Source: Opitutaceae bacterium
GTDB lineage: Bacteria > Verrucomicrobiota > Verrucomicrobiia > Opitutales > Opitutaceae
DNA: 37,411 nt
Direction: 5' to 3'
Assembly: GCA_018402455.1 (NCBI GenBank)
Contig: JAGYIG010000034.1
Location: 1-37,411, forward strand
The position numbers and the translations under genes are program-made. Positions 1 to 7,692 of this stretch are shown piece after piece; the stretch's first letter is position 1; each line of letters starts with the position of its first letter. The notes under the pieces were generated by a model, which worked only from the letters and a program-made list of their open reading frames with translations, was not told the DNA's origin and did not search any database.

Positions 1-125
1 CTGGTGAGCCTCACGGCTCAGGTCTTCGACCTCGCCCTGCGGGCGCCCCATCTCCGCTCGCGGCTTCGCCGTCTCGCTCCGTCAAACCCTTTACCGGGTT
101 CTCGTCCCCGGTTCAATCGTCCGGG
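1..125. repeat. run of consecutive short inverted repeats (hairpin array), cut by the left edge
   Basis: Six short inverted repeats follow each other with little spacer: GAGCC/GGCTC (6-10/15-19), GGTC/GACC (21-24/28-31), CGCCC/GGGCG (33-37/41-45), CGGC/GCCG (61-64/68-71), AACCC/GGGTT (85-89/96-100) and CCCGG/CCGGG (107-111/121-125). Loops are 3-9 nt. I recognise no coding sequence here. The array lies 3' of the minus-strand tRNA gene and probably continues to the left of the window. Its function is unknown; it could be a structured non-coding element or a dispersed repeat. Confidence 0.55.
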
Positions 126-134
126 TTCGGAACA

Positions 135-169
135 AATTCGTCATTCGTAACTCTGAATTCTGAATTCGG
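135..169. repeat. 7-bp periodic repeat, five units
   Basis: Five consecutive heptamers read AATTCGT, CATTCGT, AACTCTG, AATTCTG and AATTCGG, so the period is exactly 7 bp with degenerate units. It ends 4 bp from the CCA end of the tRNA-Leu gene. Similar 7-bp-periodic stretches lie directly upstream of thrS (7647-7688) and amt (24015-24043). Confidence 0.6.
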
Positions 170-172
170 AAG

Positions 173-257
173 TGGTGCTCAGGAAGGGACTCGAACCCTT
201 ATGCCTCGCGGCACACGCCCCTCAAGCGTGCGTGTCTACCAATTCCACCACCTGAGC
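173..257 (-). tRNA. tRNA-Leu, anticodon GAG
   Basis: On the minus strand the acceptor stem GCTCAGG (257-251) pairs with CCTGAGC (183-177), followed by discriminator A and an encoded CCA (175-173). The D-arm contains TGGTAGAC as in other tRNA-Leu. The anticodon stem CACGC/GCGTG closes a 7-nt loop TTGAGGG, which puts GAG at the anticodon (leucine codons CTC and CTT). A long variable arm, typical of class II tRNAs, precedes the T-arm with GGTTCGAGTCC. Length is 85 nt. Confidence 0.95.
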
Positions 258-279
258 GTTTCCGGAGGGGAAGGCGGAC

Positions 280-306
280 TAAGTAAGATGCTCCTCCCCT
301 TGTAAA
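280..306 (-). promoter_or_regulatory. possible sigma-70-type promoter of tRNA-Leu
   Basis: On the minus strand TTTACA (306-301) could serve as a -35 box and TACTTA (285-280) as a poor -10 box, 15 bp apart. This would start transcription about 16 nt before the tRNA. The -10 match and the spacing are weak, so this is only a candidate. Confidence 0.25.
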
Positions 307-384
307 GCCCCGAAATTCGTTTTCTAAATTCGCCCTTGGCCGCTGGCAGTCCCCCCCCCAACTTCCGTTACTCCTTTAATCCTC

Positions 385-1314
385 ATGTCGCCCGAAGAAA
401 TCCAGCGCGCCCTCCTCGCTTCCTACGAAAATCAGGGTGGCATCAATCATATCGACGGCAAAAACCTGCCTAGCGATGAATCGGTGAACTGGCTGGCCAC
501 CGAGTTGATGCATCTACTTTTCCCGGGCTACTTTGAGCATAAACCCTTGGCGAAGGACGCCGTGCCCGCCGTCACCGCAGCCCGCCTCAAAGCCGTGCGC
601 AGCCGCCTGGAGGAGGAAGTCGCCAAAAGCCTAAACTTCGTCGGCGACCACGAACCGACCCGGCACGCCACCGATGTGGCCTGCGCGCTGCTCGCCCGCC
701 TCCCGGAGATCCGGGCGACTTGCCAGACCGATGTTCAAGCGGCCTACGAAGGCGACCCCGCCGCCCGCAGCGTGGAGGAGATCATCCTCGCCTACCCGTG
801 TGTGCTGGTGATCTCCATCCAGCGGCTGGCGCATGAACTGTATCGGCTGAAGGTCCCCCTGCTGCCCCGTATGCTCACGGAGTATGCTCACGAGCGCACG
901 GGCACCGACATCCACCCTGGCGCCCAAATCGGGACCCATTTTTTCATCGACCACTGCACCGGTGTCGTCATCGGCGAAACCGCTCGCATCGGCAATCACG
1001 TCAAAATCTATCAAAACGTCACCCTCGGCGCCAAGTCGTTTGAGCTCGATGAAGCGGGTAAACCCGTGAAAGGCGTGAAGCGCCATCCGGACATTCAGGA
1101 CCACGTGACGATTTATCCGGGCGCGACCATTCTCGGCGGTAAAACCGTGATCGGAGCGCACTCCATCGTGGGATCCAATGTTTGGCTGATGAAATCCATC
1201 CCCCCGCAGAGCATCGTCTACTACAAGGGCGAAGGCACGTCCGTCGTCAAAGCCCAGCAGGGCCGCGGGGGGTCCGCCACCTCGTCAGGATCAGCCGACG
1301 ACTGGATGATTTAA
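385..1314 (+). CDS. cysE: serine O-acetyltransferase (CysE/EpsC type)
   Basis: Transfers acetyl from acetyl-CoA to L-serine, giving O-acetylserine for cysteine synthesis; cytoplasmic. The 309-aa protein has a helical N-terminal half (about 1-165) with the YEGDPAA segment around D124, then a left-handed beta-helix of hexapeptide repeats from about 174 (DIHPGAQIG, FIDHCTGVVIGETA, YPGATILGG). By family comparison D189 and H190 (FIDH) and H234 (KRHP) occupy the catalytic positions. It is longer than E. coli CysE (273 aa), with extra N-terminal residues and a low-complexity Ser/Gly tail ending in a Trp-Met-Ile terminus. CysE normally docks the synthase OASS through a C-terminal Ile, so the final Ile is compatible with complex formation (inference). 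No Shine-Dalgarno; the leader is pyrimidine-rich. It is convergent with pyrD and no other cys gene is adjacent. Confidence 0.93.
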   Translation: MSPEEIQRALLASYENQGGINHIDGKNLPSDESVNWLATELMHLLFPGYFEHKPLAKDAVPAVTAARLKAVRSRLEEEVAKSLNFVGDHEPTRHATDVACALLARLPEIRATCQTDVQAAYEGDPAARSVEEIILAYPCVLVISIQRLAHELYRLKVPLLPRMLTEYAHERTGTDIHPGAQIGTHFFIDHCTGVVIGETARIGNHVKIYQNVTLGAKSFELDEAGKPVKGVKRHPDIQDHVTIYPGATILGGKTVIGAHSIVGSNVWLMKSIPPQSIVYYKGEGTSVVKAQQGRGGSATSSGSADDWMI

Positions 1315-1393
1315 CTGCAACCCGGCGGAGGGTCGAACCGGACCCACCGGCCGGCGGAGCATGGCGCGGCCGGACCGCAAACTTCATGGCCCT

Positions 1394-2446
1394 TCATCGT
1401 CGTTGCCGATCCGCCAGGCCGTGGGCCAACGCGGCGGCAAAGAAGGGGCCTCGGTAAATCATCCCGGTGTAAAGTTGAACCAACGACGCCCCGGCATCCA
1501 ATTTTTCTCCGGCACTGGCTGCATCGGTGATGCCCCCGACCCCGATGATCGGGAGTTTCCCGCGCATGGATTTGGCAATATAGCTGATGATCTGGGTCGA
1601 TCGCTCCCGCAGCGGGACGCCGCTCAGCCCGCCCGCCTGATCCACCGTCGCAAAGAATCCCGGTCGCGCCAACGTGGTGTTGGTGGCGATGATGCCGTCC
1701 AAACCAAATGCTTCAATGGCTCCGAGCACTTCGTCGATCTGGCGGTAACTGAGGTCCGGTGCAATTTTGAGAAACAAGGGTCGCCGCGCTTCCCCCCGGG
1801 CGGAATTGGCCCCGGCCACCGCCTCCAACAGTTCGCGCAACCGACTGGCGTCCTGCAGTTCGCGTAATCCCGGGGTGTTGGGGCTGGAGACGTTCAGCAC
1901 CAAGTAGTCCGCATGGTCGGCCAGCAATTCGAAACTACGGAGGTAGTCTGCCACCGCCGCATCAAGTGAGGTGACCTTCGATTTCCCCAAGTTGATGCCC
2001 AAAGGGATTCTCCGCTGACCCCGGGGGGCCTGTTTGGCCAAACGCGCGGTCACCGCCTCGGCTCCCTCGTTGTTGAACCCCATGCGATTGATGACCGCTT
2101 CCTGCTCCGGGAAGCGAAACATCCTCGGCGAGGGATTCCCCGGCTGAGCCAAGGCGGTCACCGTACCGATCTCGACATGGCCAAACCCCATCGCCGCCGC
2201 CGCCGGCCAAGCCGTGGCGTTTTTATCGAACCCCGCCGCCAGCCCCACCGCGTTCGGAAAATCCAACCCACATACCCGCACCGGCCCAAATCTTTTCACC
2301 GGCAAGCGGTGCCATGCCTCCAGCATCCGGCAAATCGGAGGCAGCTTGCCCAACACCGCCATCGCCTTCACGCCCACTTCGTGAGCCTCCTCGGAGTCCA
2401 TCCGAAAAAACCAGGGGCGTATTACCTTCTCGTAAAATGAGTCCAT
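1394..2446 (-). CDS. pyrD: dihydroorotate dehydrogenase (quinone), class 2
   Basis: Oxidises dihydroorotate to orotate in pyrimidine synthesis, passing electrons from FMN to membrane quinones. The 350-aa length fits class 2. The N-terminal helix (FYEKVIRPWFFRMDSEEAHE, 4-23) is the membrane- and quinone-associating segment. NAVGLAAGFDKN (65-76) and INRMGFNNEGA (119-129) are family motifs. The class 2 catalytic serine is S188 in NVSSPNTPGLR, whereas class 1 enzymes have Cys. FLKIAPDL, IATNTT and IIGVGGI complete the FMN/phosphate site. It is monocistronic, convergent with the serine acetyltransferase gene and divergent from the acidic-protein gene at 2622. Confidence 0.96.
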   Translation of the reverse strand: MDSFYEKVIRPWFFRMDSEEAHEVGVKAMAVLGKLPPICRMLEAWHRLPVKRFGPVRVCGLDFPNAVGLAAGFDKNATAWPAAAAMGFGHVEIGTVTALAQPGNPSPRMFRFPEQEAVINRMGFNNEGAEAVTARLAKQAPRGQRRIPLGINLGKSKVTSLDAAVADYLRSFELLADHADYLVLNVSSPNTPGLRELQDASRLRELLEAVAGANSARGEARRPLFLKIAPDLSYRQIDEVLGAIEAFGLDGIIATNTTLARPGFFATVDQAGGLSGVPLRERSTQIISYIAKSMRGKLPIIGVGGITDAASAGEKLDAGASLVQLYTGMIYRGPFFAAALAHGLADRQRR

Positions 2447-2621
2447 CGTCAGCGGAGACTTGACTCACCCCCCCAAAACGCAAGCGACTCCCTGACTGAT
2501 AGCTGCTCCCCAACCGGTCGTTTCACCCCGCAATGAATAAAAGTCACCCAAAAGTGGTGTTCGTGGTTTGACTCACGTGATTCCGCCCCTTTTTCCTCCG
2601 AGCTACTGAGCTCATCCCTAT

Positions 2622-3320
2622 ATGGCAAATTCCTCTACTACTCTCGAATGGTGCATCGTCCGCCTTGGTGAAGACCACAACTGGTGGGTCGACGAAGTCA
2701 GCGATCCCGTGCGATGGGATGTTGACGGACTCAGCATCGTAGACCCTCGCCAAGTGGACCATCTGGTCGACGCGGTGGAATCCCTGCGCGACTACTCTTT
2801 CAATGAAGACCTGCTCGACGTGGCCTTCATCCCCTTCCGCATCGAAAAGGATCTGGGCAACGGCAAGGTCCGTCTCAAACGCGTGAAAGACTCGCTCTTC
2901 GACACCGAGGAGAAACTTTTTGCCCTGCCCGACATCGTGGATGACGAAAACGGGCCCTACGCCGATTTGCTCGATCACCTCACCCGCTGCCGGGTAAAAA
3001 TGTTGAACGACCTGATCGAATTCGAATCCGCCCTCACCGTCGACGAGGTCGAGGACGAAATCCGCGAAGAGCAAAACGCCAGCTTCATGGAGGGAGCGGC
3101 GATCCACGTGTTCGATGAACTGAGTGCCATCCTCGACTACACGCCCGCCGGCTTTGATGCCGATGAGGACGGCGACGAGGATTCCGACGAGGAGGACATT
3201 GACGACGCCGACCTGCCCGACATCGACGAGGAAGATGAAAAGTCCCTCAAGGGGGATTCCTCGCTGAAGTGGGATGAAGACGACGAAGAGGACGAAGAGG
3301 AAAAAGAGCCCGAGCGCTGA
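2622..3320 (+). CDS. hypothetical protein with highly acidic C-terminal tail
   Basis: I do not recognise a named family. The 232-aa protein has a mixed alpha/beta N-terminal part (about 1-172) with motifs such as WWVDEVSDPVRWDVDG, IPFRIEKDLGNGKVRLKRVK and HLTRCRVKMLNDLIEFE, and no signal peptide or membrane segment. From about 173 to the end it is a low-complexity tail dominated by Asp and Glu, likely disordered. The start at 2622 follows a pyrimidine-rich leader ending in CTCATCCCTAT. A strong terminator follows 20 bp after the stop. Acidic tails of this kind occur on chaperone-like and nucleic-acid-mimicking proteins, but nothing here decides between these. Being single and between core genes, it may be a conserved lineage-specific protein. 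Confidence 0.85.
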   Translation: MANSSTTLEWCIVRLGEDHNWWVDEVSDPVRWDVDGLSIVDPRQVDHLVDAVESLRDYSFNEDLLDVAFIPFRIEKDLGNGKVRLKRVKDSLFDTEEKLFALPDIVDDENGPYADLLDHLTRCRVKMLNDLIEFESALTVDEVEDEIREEQNASFMEGAAIHVFDELSAILDYTPAGFDADEDGDEDSDEEDIDDADLPDIDEEDEKSLKGDSSLKWDEDDEEDEEEKEPER

Positions 3321-3340
3321 CCTCCGAACCTGCCTTTTTT

Positions 3341-3373
3341 GAGCGCGACCTCCCAGCGGGGGTCGCGCTTTTT
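3341..3373 (+). terminator. rho-independent terminator after the acidic-protein gene
   Basis: A perfect 9-bp stem AGCGCGACC (3342-3350) / GGTCGCGCT (3361-3369), with a 10-nt loop, runs into a T tract ending at 3373. It separates the acidic-protein gene from the export lipoprotein gene on the same strand. Confidence 0.85.
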
Positions 3374-3409
3374 GCTTTCGTCCCCGCGGTGAGTCGCTGA
3401 ACTACCGTC

Positions 3410-4012
3410 ATGTCCTTTCGCTGGATCCGTCTATCCGTCCCCTTCGTCCTGCTCGGCGCCTGTTTGGTCGGAACCGGTTGCGAAACGTCTTCCTCCGGCC
3501 CGGCCGCCCAGAATCCGCGACTGCCCGAGGGCGCATCCGCCGCCCAGCTTCGCCCCGGTGATGCCCTCGGCATCGCCCTGCAAGGCATTCCCATCCCGAG
3601 CCAGCACAACGTGCAGATCGATGACGAAGGACTGATCAACCTGCCCTACATCGGTGGCATCAAAGTGGTGGGGCTCACCACGTCCCAACTTTCCGCCCAT
3701 ATCAAGCGAACCTATGTGGAGCAGAACTTCTACCGCGCAATCGATGTGTCGGTGACCGTGACCGAGCGCTTTGTCTACGTGGGCGGAGAGGTGCAGAATC
3801 CCGGTCGGATCGAATGGGCTCCGGATCTCACCATGACCAAGGCCATCCAAGCGGCCGGCGGGTTCACCCTCTACGCCAAGGAATCCGCCATCAACATCGT
3901 GCGCGATCAAAATGCCTACACCTTGGACGCCAGACTCGCCCAGCGCAGTCCCACGGAGGATCCCCGCCTGTTGCCCGGAGATTCCCTGCAAATCGACCGA
4001 TCCGCATTCTAA
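3410..4012 (+). CDS. polysaccharide export lipoprotein (Poly_export + SLBB, Wza-like)
   Basis: Outer-membrane or periplasmic lipoprotein of the polysaccharide biosynthesis/export family, related to the periplasmic rings of Wza-type channels. The 200-aa precursor starts with a signal peptide ending in the lipobox LVGTGC, placing the lipidated Cys at 24. A Poly_export domain follows (LRPGDALGIALQG, about 47-115), containing INLPYIGGIKVVGLT. One SLBB beta-grasp domain comes next (VYVGGEVQNPGRIEW, about 124-200, ending LLPGDSLQID). It is shorter than Wza (about 380 aa) and has a single SLBB, as in many short homologues. No Wzc kinase, polymerase or glycosyltransferase is nearby, so the exported polymer is unknown. 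Its stop codon overlaps the convergent TPR gene by 3 bp. Confidence 0.88.
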   Translation: MSFRWIRLSVPFVLLGACLVGTGCETSSSGPAAQNPRLPEGASAAQLRPGDALGIALQGIPIPSQHNVQIDDEGLINLPYIGGIKVVGLTTSQLSAHIKRTYVEQNFYRAIDVSVTVTERFVYVGGEVQNPGRIEWAPDLTMTKAIQAAGGFTLYAKESAINIVRDQNAYTLDARLAQRSPTEDPRLLPGDSLQIDRSAF

Positions 4013-4992
4013 GGCGACGCCGGTGGCGGTTCCCCGAACTGCTGCTCATAGGCCGACCGTAACCGCGCCTCGTCCGCCGGCTCAAACTCGGGCAACTGCC
4101 GCAGTCGGACCAGCCACCCATTCGTCGCCGCCTGATCGCCCTCGGCCAGCGCCTCGACGCACAGCAACATGAGCGCCACCACATCGTCCGGCGTCCCGGC
4201 CAACCACTCCTGTAACAAGGCCTCCCCTTCCGCTCGTCGGCCCAACTGGAAGTAGGCTTGAGCCGTGGCATAGCGCGCCCCGGCCAAATCAGGTCGCAAC
4301 GCCATCACCCGCTCAAAATCCGTCACCGCCTGACGCCAGTTGCCGCGGTCGCGAAAGCGTTGGGCCCGGTCCATCAACAGCTCCGGAGCGTCCGGGTTGG
4401 CCGCGAGGGCTTGGGCAAAAACACGGCGGGCGGCGGCTTCGCCTCCAATATTTCGATACATGGTCAAACCGCCGAACAGCCGGGCCGGCGGTGCTGAGGA
4501 TCGAGCCTCGACCGCGCGCGCGTAGTCGGCCTGAGCCTCCACCTGGTCGCCCAGCCGTTCGGCCAACTGCCCCAACCGCCAGTGGCCCTCCCCGTCGCTC
4601 AAGCCCAGCTTCCGCGCCTGTTCCAGCCCCTGCTTGGCCACCCGCGACTCCCCGGCGGCGGCTTGCAGTTCAGCCGCGCGCAGCCACCATTCGGCCCGCT
4701 GCGGGTTGATCGCCAACACCGTTTCCCAGGCCTGCCGGGCCGCCTCGAAGGCGCCGACCGCCTCGTAGACCTGCGCCAACTCCGCCAGCGCCAACACCTC
4801 GCCGGACCGGATCCGCGCCTCCAACGCACCGAGGCGGACATCATCCGCACCCACGCTGGTCGGACGAGCCGGGATCAACGCCGCCCACTCCCGTTTCAGC
4901 TTGGCGGAGAGCGCCCAATAGGTGACGCCGCCCCCCAGCCCCATGAGGAGCAGGGCCACCACCATAAACTTCCAAGTTGCCGGCTGCTTCAA
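4009..4992 (-). CDS. membrane-anchored TPR protein downstream of hemB
   Basis: A 327-aa protein with one N-terminal membrane helix (about 9-28, FMVVALLLMGLGGGVTYWAL). A long tetratricopeptide solenoid follows (about 60-310), recognisable in repeats such as LAELAQVYEAVGAFEAARQAWETV, which is given here only in part. TPRs mediate protein-protein contacts; the partner is not evident. The first residue lies 9 bp after the hemB stop on the same strand, so the two are probably co-transcribed. In proteobacteria a membrane TPR protein, HemY, is encoded with heme genes, but this protein has a different context and I see no proof of homology. The C-terminus is proline-rich (FGEPPPASP). Confidence 0.82.
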   Translation of the reverse strand: MKQPATWKFMVVALLLMGLGGGVTYWALSAKLKREWAALIPARPTSVGADDVRLGALEARIRSGEVLALAELAQVYEAVGAFEAARQAWETVLAINPQRAEWWLRAAELQAAAGESRVAKQGLEQARKLGLSDGEGHWRLGQLAERLGDQVEAQADYARAVEARSSAPPARLFGGLTMYRNIGGEAAARRVFAQALAANPDAPELLMDRAQRFRDRGNWRQAVTDFERVMALRPDLAGARYATAQAYFQLGRRAEGEALLQEWLAGTPDDVVALMLLCVEALAEGDQAATNGWLVRLRQLPEFEPADEARLRSAYEQQFGEPPPASP

Positions 4993-5001
4993 ACCACCAC
5001 C

Positions 5002-6018
5002 CTAGGGCGAGCCGAGTTGTTTTGCCATCTCCTTGGCAAAATAGGTGAGGATCAAATCAGCGCCCGCTCGCTTGATCGCGATCAACGATTCCTCCCGGCA
5101 ACGGGCCAGGTCCAACCAGCCCAGTTTCGCCGCAGCCTGAATCTGGGCATATTCTCCCGACACCTGATACGCCGCGACCGGCTTGCCGCTCTGCTCCCGC
5201 ACGTCACGGATGATGTCCAGATAGGCACCCGCCGGTTTTACCATGATAAAATCAGCCCCTTCATCCTCGTCCAAAGCCGCCTCATTGAGGGCCTGCCGCC
5301 GGTTGGCCGGATCGAGCTGGTAAGTGGCCTTGCTCAGCAATCGGGTCCCCGCGGCTTGGCTGCTCCCCACCGCATCCCGAAAGGGCCCGTAGTAGGCCGA
5401 GTTGAACTTGGCGGCATACGCCATGATCGCCGTTCCCTCGCAGGCCGCCGCGTCCAACGCTTCTCGAATCGCCCCCACCCGCCCGTCCATCATGTCGGAC
5501 GGAGCCACGATATCGGCCCCCGCCTGCGCCTGCAGCACCGCCATTTCACTCAGGATCCCCACGGTGTGGTCATTGGCCACATCGTCGCCAGCCTCGTTGA
5601 GCACGCCGTCGTGTCCGTGGGTCGTGTAGGGATCGAGCGCGACATCCGTCACCACCGTCATCTCCGGAACAGCGGACTTGATTGCCCGCACCGCCCGCAG
5701 AATCAAACCGTCCTCGTCGAGGGCATGTCGGCCGTCCTCGGTTTTGAAGCGCGCCGCCAATTTCGGAAACAACGTCACGGCCGGAATCCCCAACTTGGAC
5801 AACGCGCGGCACTCCTTGACCAAGTCCTTTACGTTGTAGCGCAACACGCCTGGCATCGACTTGATCGCCTGGGGAGGACCCACCCCGTCGATCACAAACA
5901 ACGGCGCGATAAAATCAGCCGGCGTCAGCACGGTTTCCCGAACCATGGCCCGCAGGCTCGCGGTGCGGCGCAGCCGACGCGGACGCTCGATCAAATCAAG
6001 GGGACGATCAAATGACAT
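5002..6018 (-). CDS. hemB: delta-aminolevulinic acid dehydratase (porphobilinogen synthase), non-Zn-cysteine type
   Basis: Condenses two 5-aminolevulinate molecules to porphobilinogen, the second common step of tetrapyrrole synthesis. The protein is 338 aa, typical for the family. The two Schiff-base lysines are visible as K204 (MAYAAKFNSAYYGPF) and K261 (FIMVKPAGAYLDI). The metal-site segment reads VALDPYTTHGHDGVLN (about 126-141), with Asp residues instead of the three Zn-binding Cys of the animal and yeast type. By family knowledge this predicts a Mg-dependent enzyme. It is first in a two-gene unit with the TPR gene and divergent from cysS across a region holding a large palindrome. hemH is also in the window, but 27 kb away. 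Confidence 0.96.
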   Translation of the reverse strand: MSFDRPLDLIERPRRLRRTASLRAMVRETVLTPADFIAPLFVIDGVGPPQAIKSMPGVLRYNVKDLVKECRALSKLGIPAVTLFPKLAARFKTEDGRHALDEDGLILRAVRAIKSAVPEMTVVTDVALDPYTTHGHDGVLNEAGDDVANDHTVGILSEMAVLQAQAGADIVAPSDMMDGRVGAIREALDAAACEGTAIMAYAAKFNSAYYGPFRDAVGSSQAAGTRLLSKATYQLDPANRRQALNEAALDEDEGADFIMVKPAGAYLDIIRDVREQSGKPVAAYQVSGEYAQIQAAAKLGWLDLARCREESLIAIKRAGADLILTYFAKEMAKQLGSP

Positions 6019-6089
6019 AACCCGATACCCCTACACGCCACCCCTCAAATCGCCACTCCCAAAATCTATCTCCCTCCTCCCTCTCCCCA

Positions 6090-6122
6090 ACCTAAGTGTA
6101 ACCATTATGGTGACACTTTGGT
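6090..6122. promoter_or_regulatory. 33-bp near-perfect palindrome between hemB and cysS
   Basis: The arms ACC (6090-6092), AAGTGT (6094-6099) and ACCAT (6101-6105) are mirrored by ATGGT (6107-6111), ACACTT (6113-6118) and GGT (6120-6122). Only the centre (6106) and two symmetric position pairs (6093/6119, 6100/6112) break the symmetry. It sits 72 bp before hemB and about 71 bp before the cysS ATG. There is no T tract, so it is not an intrinsic terminator. It may be a dimeric repressor operator, or a mobile or structural palindrome. Confidence 0.6.
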
Positions 6123-6193
6123 CCTCCACGCGGGATGGATAAATTTGTTGGTTTTTCCGGGGAAGAAGGGTTCTCGTGGTAGTCCCTACGACC

Positions 6194-7597
6194 ATGGCTC
6201 TGCAGCTCCACGATTCGCTCACCCGCTCCCTTCGGCTCCTGAAACCCTCCCAACCGGACGGGGTTTACCGTTTCTACAATTGTGGCCCCACCGTCTATGC
6301 CGCGTCTCACATTGGCAATTTTCGGTCGTTTGTGGTGAACGACATCATCCGGCGCATGCTGGAGCTGGAGTTCGGGGCGGACAAAGTGCGCCACGTTCGC
6401 AACCTCACCGACGTGGACGACAAGACCATCCGGCGGGCTCGCGAAGAGGGGCGTTCCCTTCACGACGTCACCACTGAGTGGACCGCAAAATTCCACGCCG
6501 ACTGTGAGGAGCTGAATTGCCTGCCTCCGCACGTAGAGCCGGCGGCCACGGATCACATCACCGAACAGGTCAACATGATCCAGGTGCTGATGGACAAGGG
6601 CAACGCCTATCGAGCCGCCGATGGATCGGTTTACTTCAAGGTCTCCTCGTTCGACCACTACGGTCGGCTTTCGCGGGTCAAGGAGCGTGAACTCAAGCAG
6701 GGAACCGCCTTCGAGGCCGGGAACACCGGCAAAGACACGCAAAGTGTCGACGCCGACGAGAAGGAGGACGGCACGGATTTCGCGCTGTGGAAGGCGTGGA
6801 AGCCCGAGGATGGCGCGGTGAAATGGACCGGGCCCGATGGCGCTGCGGCGGGGCGCCCCGGGTGGCACATCGAATGCAGTGCCATGAGCAAAAAACACTT
6901 GGGCGAAACCATCGACCTGCACACCGGTGGGGTGGACCTGCTCTTCCCCCACCATGAAAACGAAATCGCGCAAAGCGAATGCTGCAATGACACCACCTTC
7001 GCCCACCACTGGTATCACAGCGAGCACCTGTTGGTGGACGGAAAGAAAATGAGCAAGTCGCTGGGCAATCTCTACACCCTCGATCAACTCAAAGAGATGG
7101 GGCACTCCCCCATGGCGCTGCGCTACGTGCTCCTGGCGGGCCACCCGCGCAAACAACTCAACTTCCTCCTCGCCTCCCTCGTCGCCGCCGAAAAGGCGCT
7201 GCAGACGCTGCGCGGCTTTGCCGCCAGCATCGCCGGGCAATCCGGCGATCCCACCAAACTCGACCCCGTCTTCAACGCCCTGAGCGATGATCTGAATACG
7301 CCGGCGGCCTTGGGGGCGCTTTTTAGCATCATCAAGCAAGGTCCCGCCGACGTCGATGCCGCCACCTTTGAGCGGGTAATGTTTGCCCTCGGCCTCGACC
7401 TGACCCCGCCCCCGCCGGCGGCGGCCGTGGAGGTCCCCGCCGCGGTCACCGCGCTCGCCGAGCGGCGCTGGGCCGCGAAGCAGGCCAAGGATTGGGCCGC
7501 CGCGGATGCGCTCCGGGCTGAGATCACCGCAGCGGGCTGGACCATGAAAGATCGCCCGGACGGCTACGATCTCGAACCCGCGGCGAATAGACCCTAG
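6194..7597 (+). CDS. cysS: cysteine--tRNA ligase
   Basis: Class I synthetase charging tRNA-Cys; acts as a monomer with a catalytic zinc. The ATG at 6194 gives MALQLHDSLTRS, which aligns with usual CysRS N-termini and yields 467 aa, the usual length. An in-frame GTG at 6176 has a weak purine stretch upstream and is an alternative start. The zinc Cys in CGPTVY, the ATP-site HIGN, the segments GWHIECSAMS and HTGGVDLLFPHHENE with the remaining zinc ligands, and the KMSKS loop (KKMSKSLGN) are all present. The C-terminal anticodon-binding helical part, with an Ala-rich linker, ends in DGYDLEP. It is followed after 95 bp by thrS on the same strand. Confidence 0.96.
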   Translation: MALQLHDSLTRSLRLLKPSQPDGVYRFYNCGPTVYAASHIGNFRSFVVNDIIRRMLELEFGADKVRHVRNLTDVDDKTIRRAREEGRSLHDVTTEWTAKFHADCEELNCLPPHVEPAATDHITEQVNMIQVLMDKGNAYRAADGSVYFKVSSFDHYGRLSRVKERELKQGTAFEAGNTGKDTQSVDADEKEDGTDFALWKAWKPEDGAVKWTGPDGAAAGRPGWHIECSAMSKKHLGETIDLHTGGVDLLFPHHENEIAQSECCNDTTFAHHWYHSEHLLVDGKKMSKSLGNLYTLDQLKEMGHSPMALRYVLLAGHPRKQLNFLLASLVAAEKALQTLRGFAASIAGQSGDPTKLDPVFNALSDDLNTPAALGALFSIIKQGPADVDAATFERVMFALGLDLTPPPPAAAVEVPAAVTALAERRWAAKQAKDWAAADALRAEITAAGWTMKDRPDGYDLEPAANRP

Positions 7598-7646
7598 ACC
7601 GGCACGCCCCCCCCACGACGCTGCCAGCCGAACCTGCCCCCGCGGT

Positions 7647-7688
7647 AATTTCTACTCGCTACCCCCGACTCGCTACTCGCTACTTTAT
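7647..7688 (+). repeat. heptad repeat in the thrS leader
   Basis: The 42 bp before the thrS start read as 7-bp units AATTTCT, ACTCGCT, ACCCCCG, ACTCGCT, ACTCGCT, ACTTTAT. The dinucleotide TA recurs at 7-bp steps with one unit degenerate. The repeat ends 4 bp before the thrS ATG and replaces any Shine-Dalgarno sequence. The amt leader contains the closely related unit ACTCGAT in the same position relative to its start codon. Confidence 0.6.
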
Positions 7689-7692
7689 CACC

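Noticed and set aside
2573..2580. TCACGTGA palindrome upstream of the acidic-protein gene as an operator
   Set aside because: An 8-bp palindrome alone is expected by chance at this frequency and no supporting promoter elements are visible.
4582..6015. Plus-strand open frame of 477 codons opposite the TPR gene and hemB
   Set aside because: It spans two recognisable minus-strand genes and has no protein-like motifs.
6019..7692. T-box or other tRNA-sensing leader before cysS or thrS
   Set aside because: Neither leader contains a T-box-like conserved sequence or an antiterminator/terminator pair; the cysS side has only the palindrome and the thrS side only the heptad repeat.
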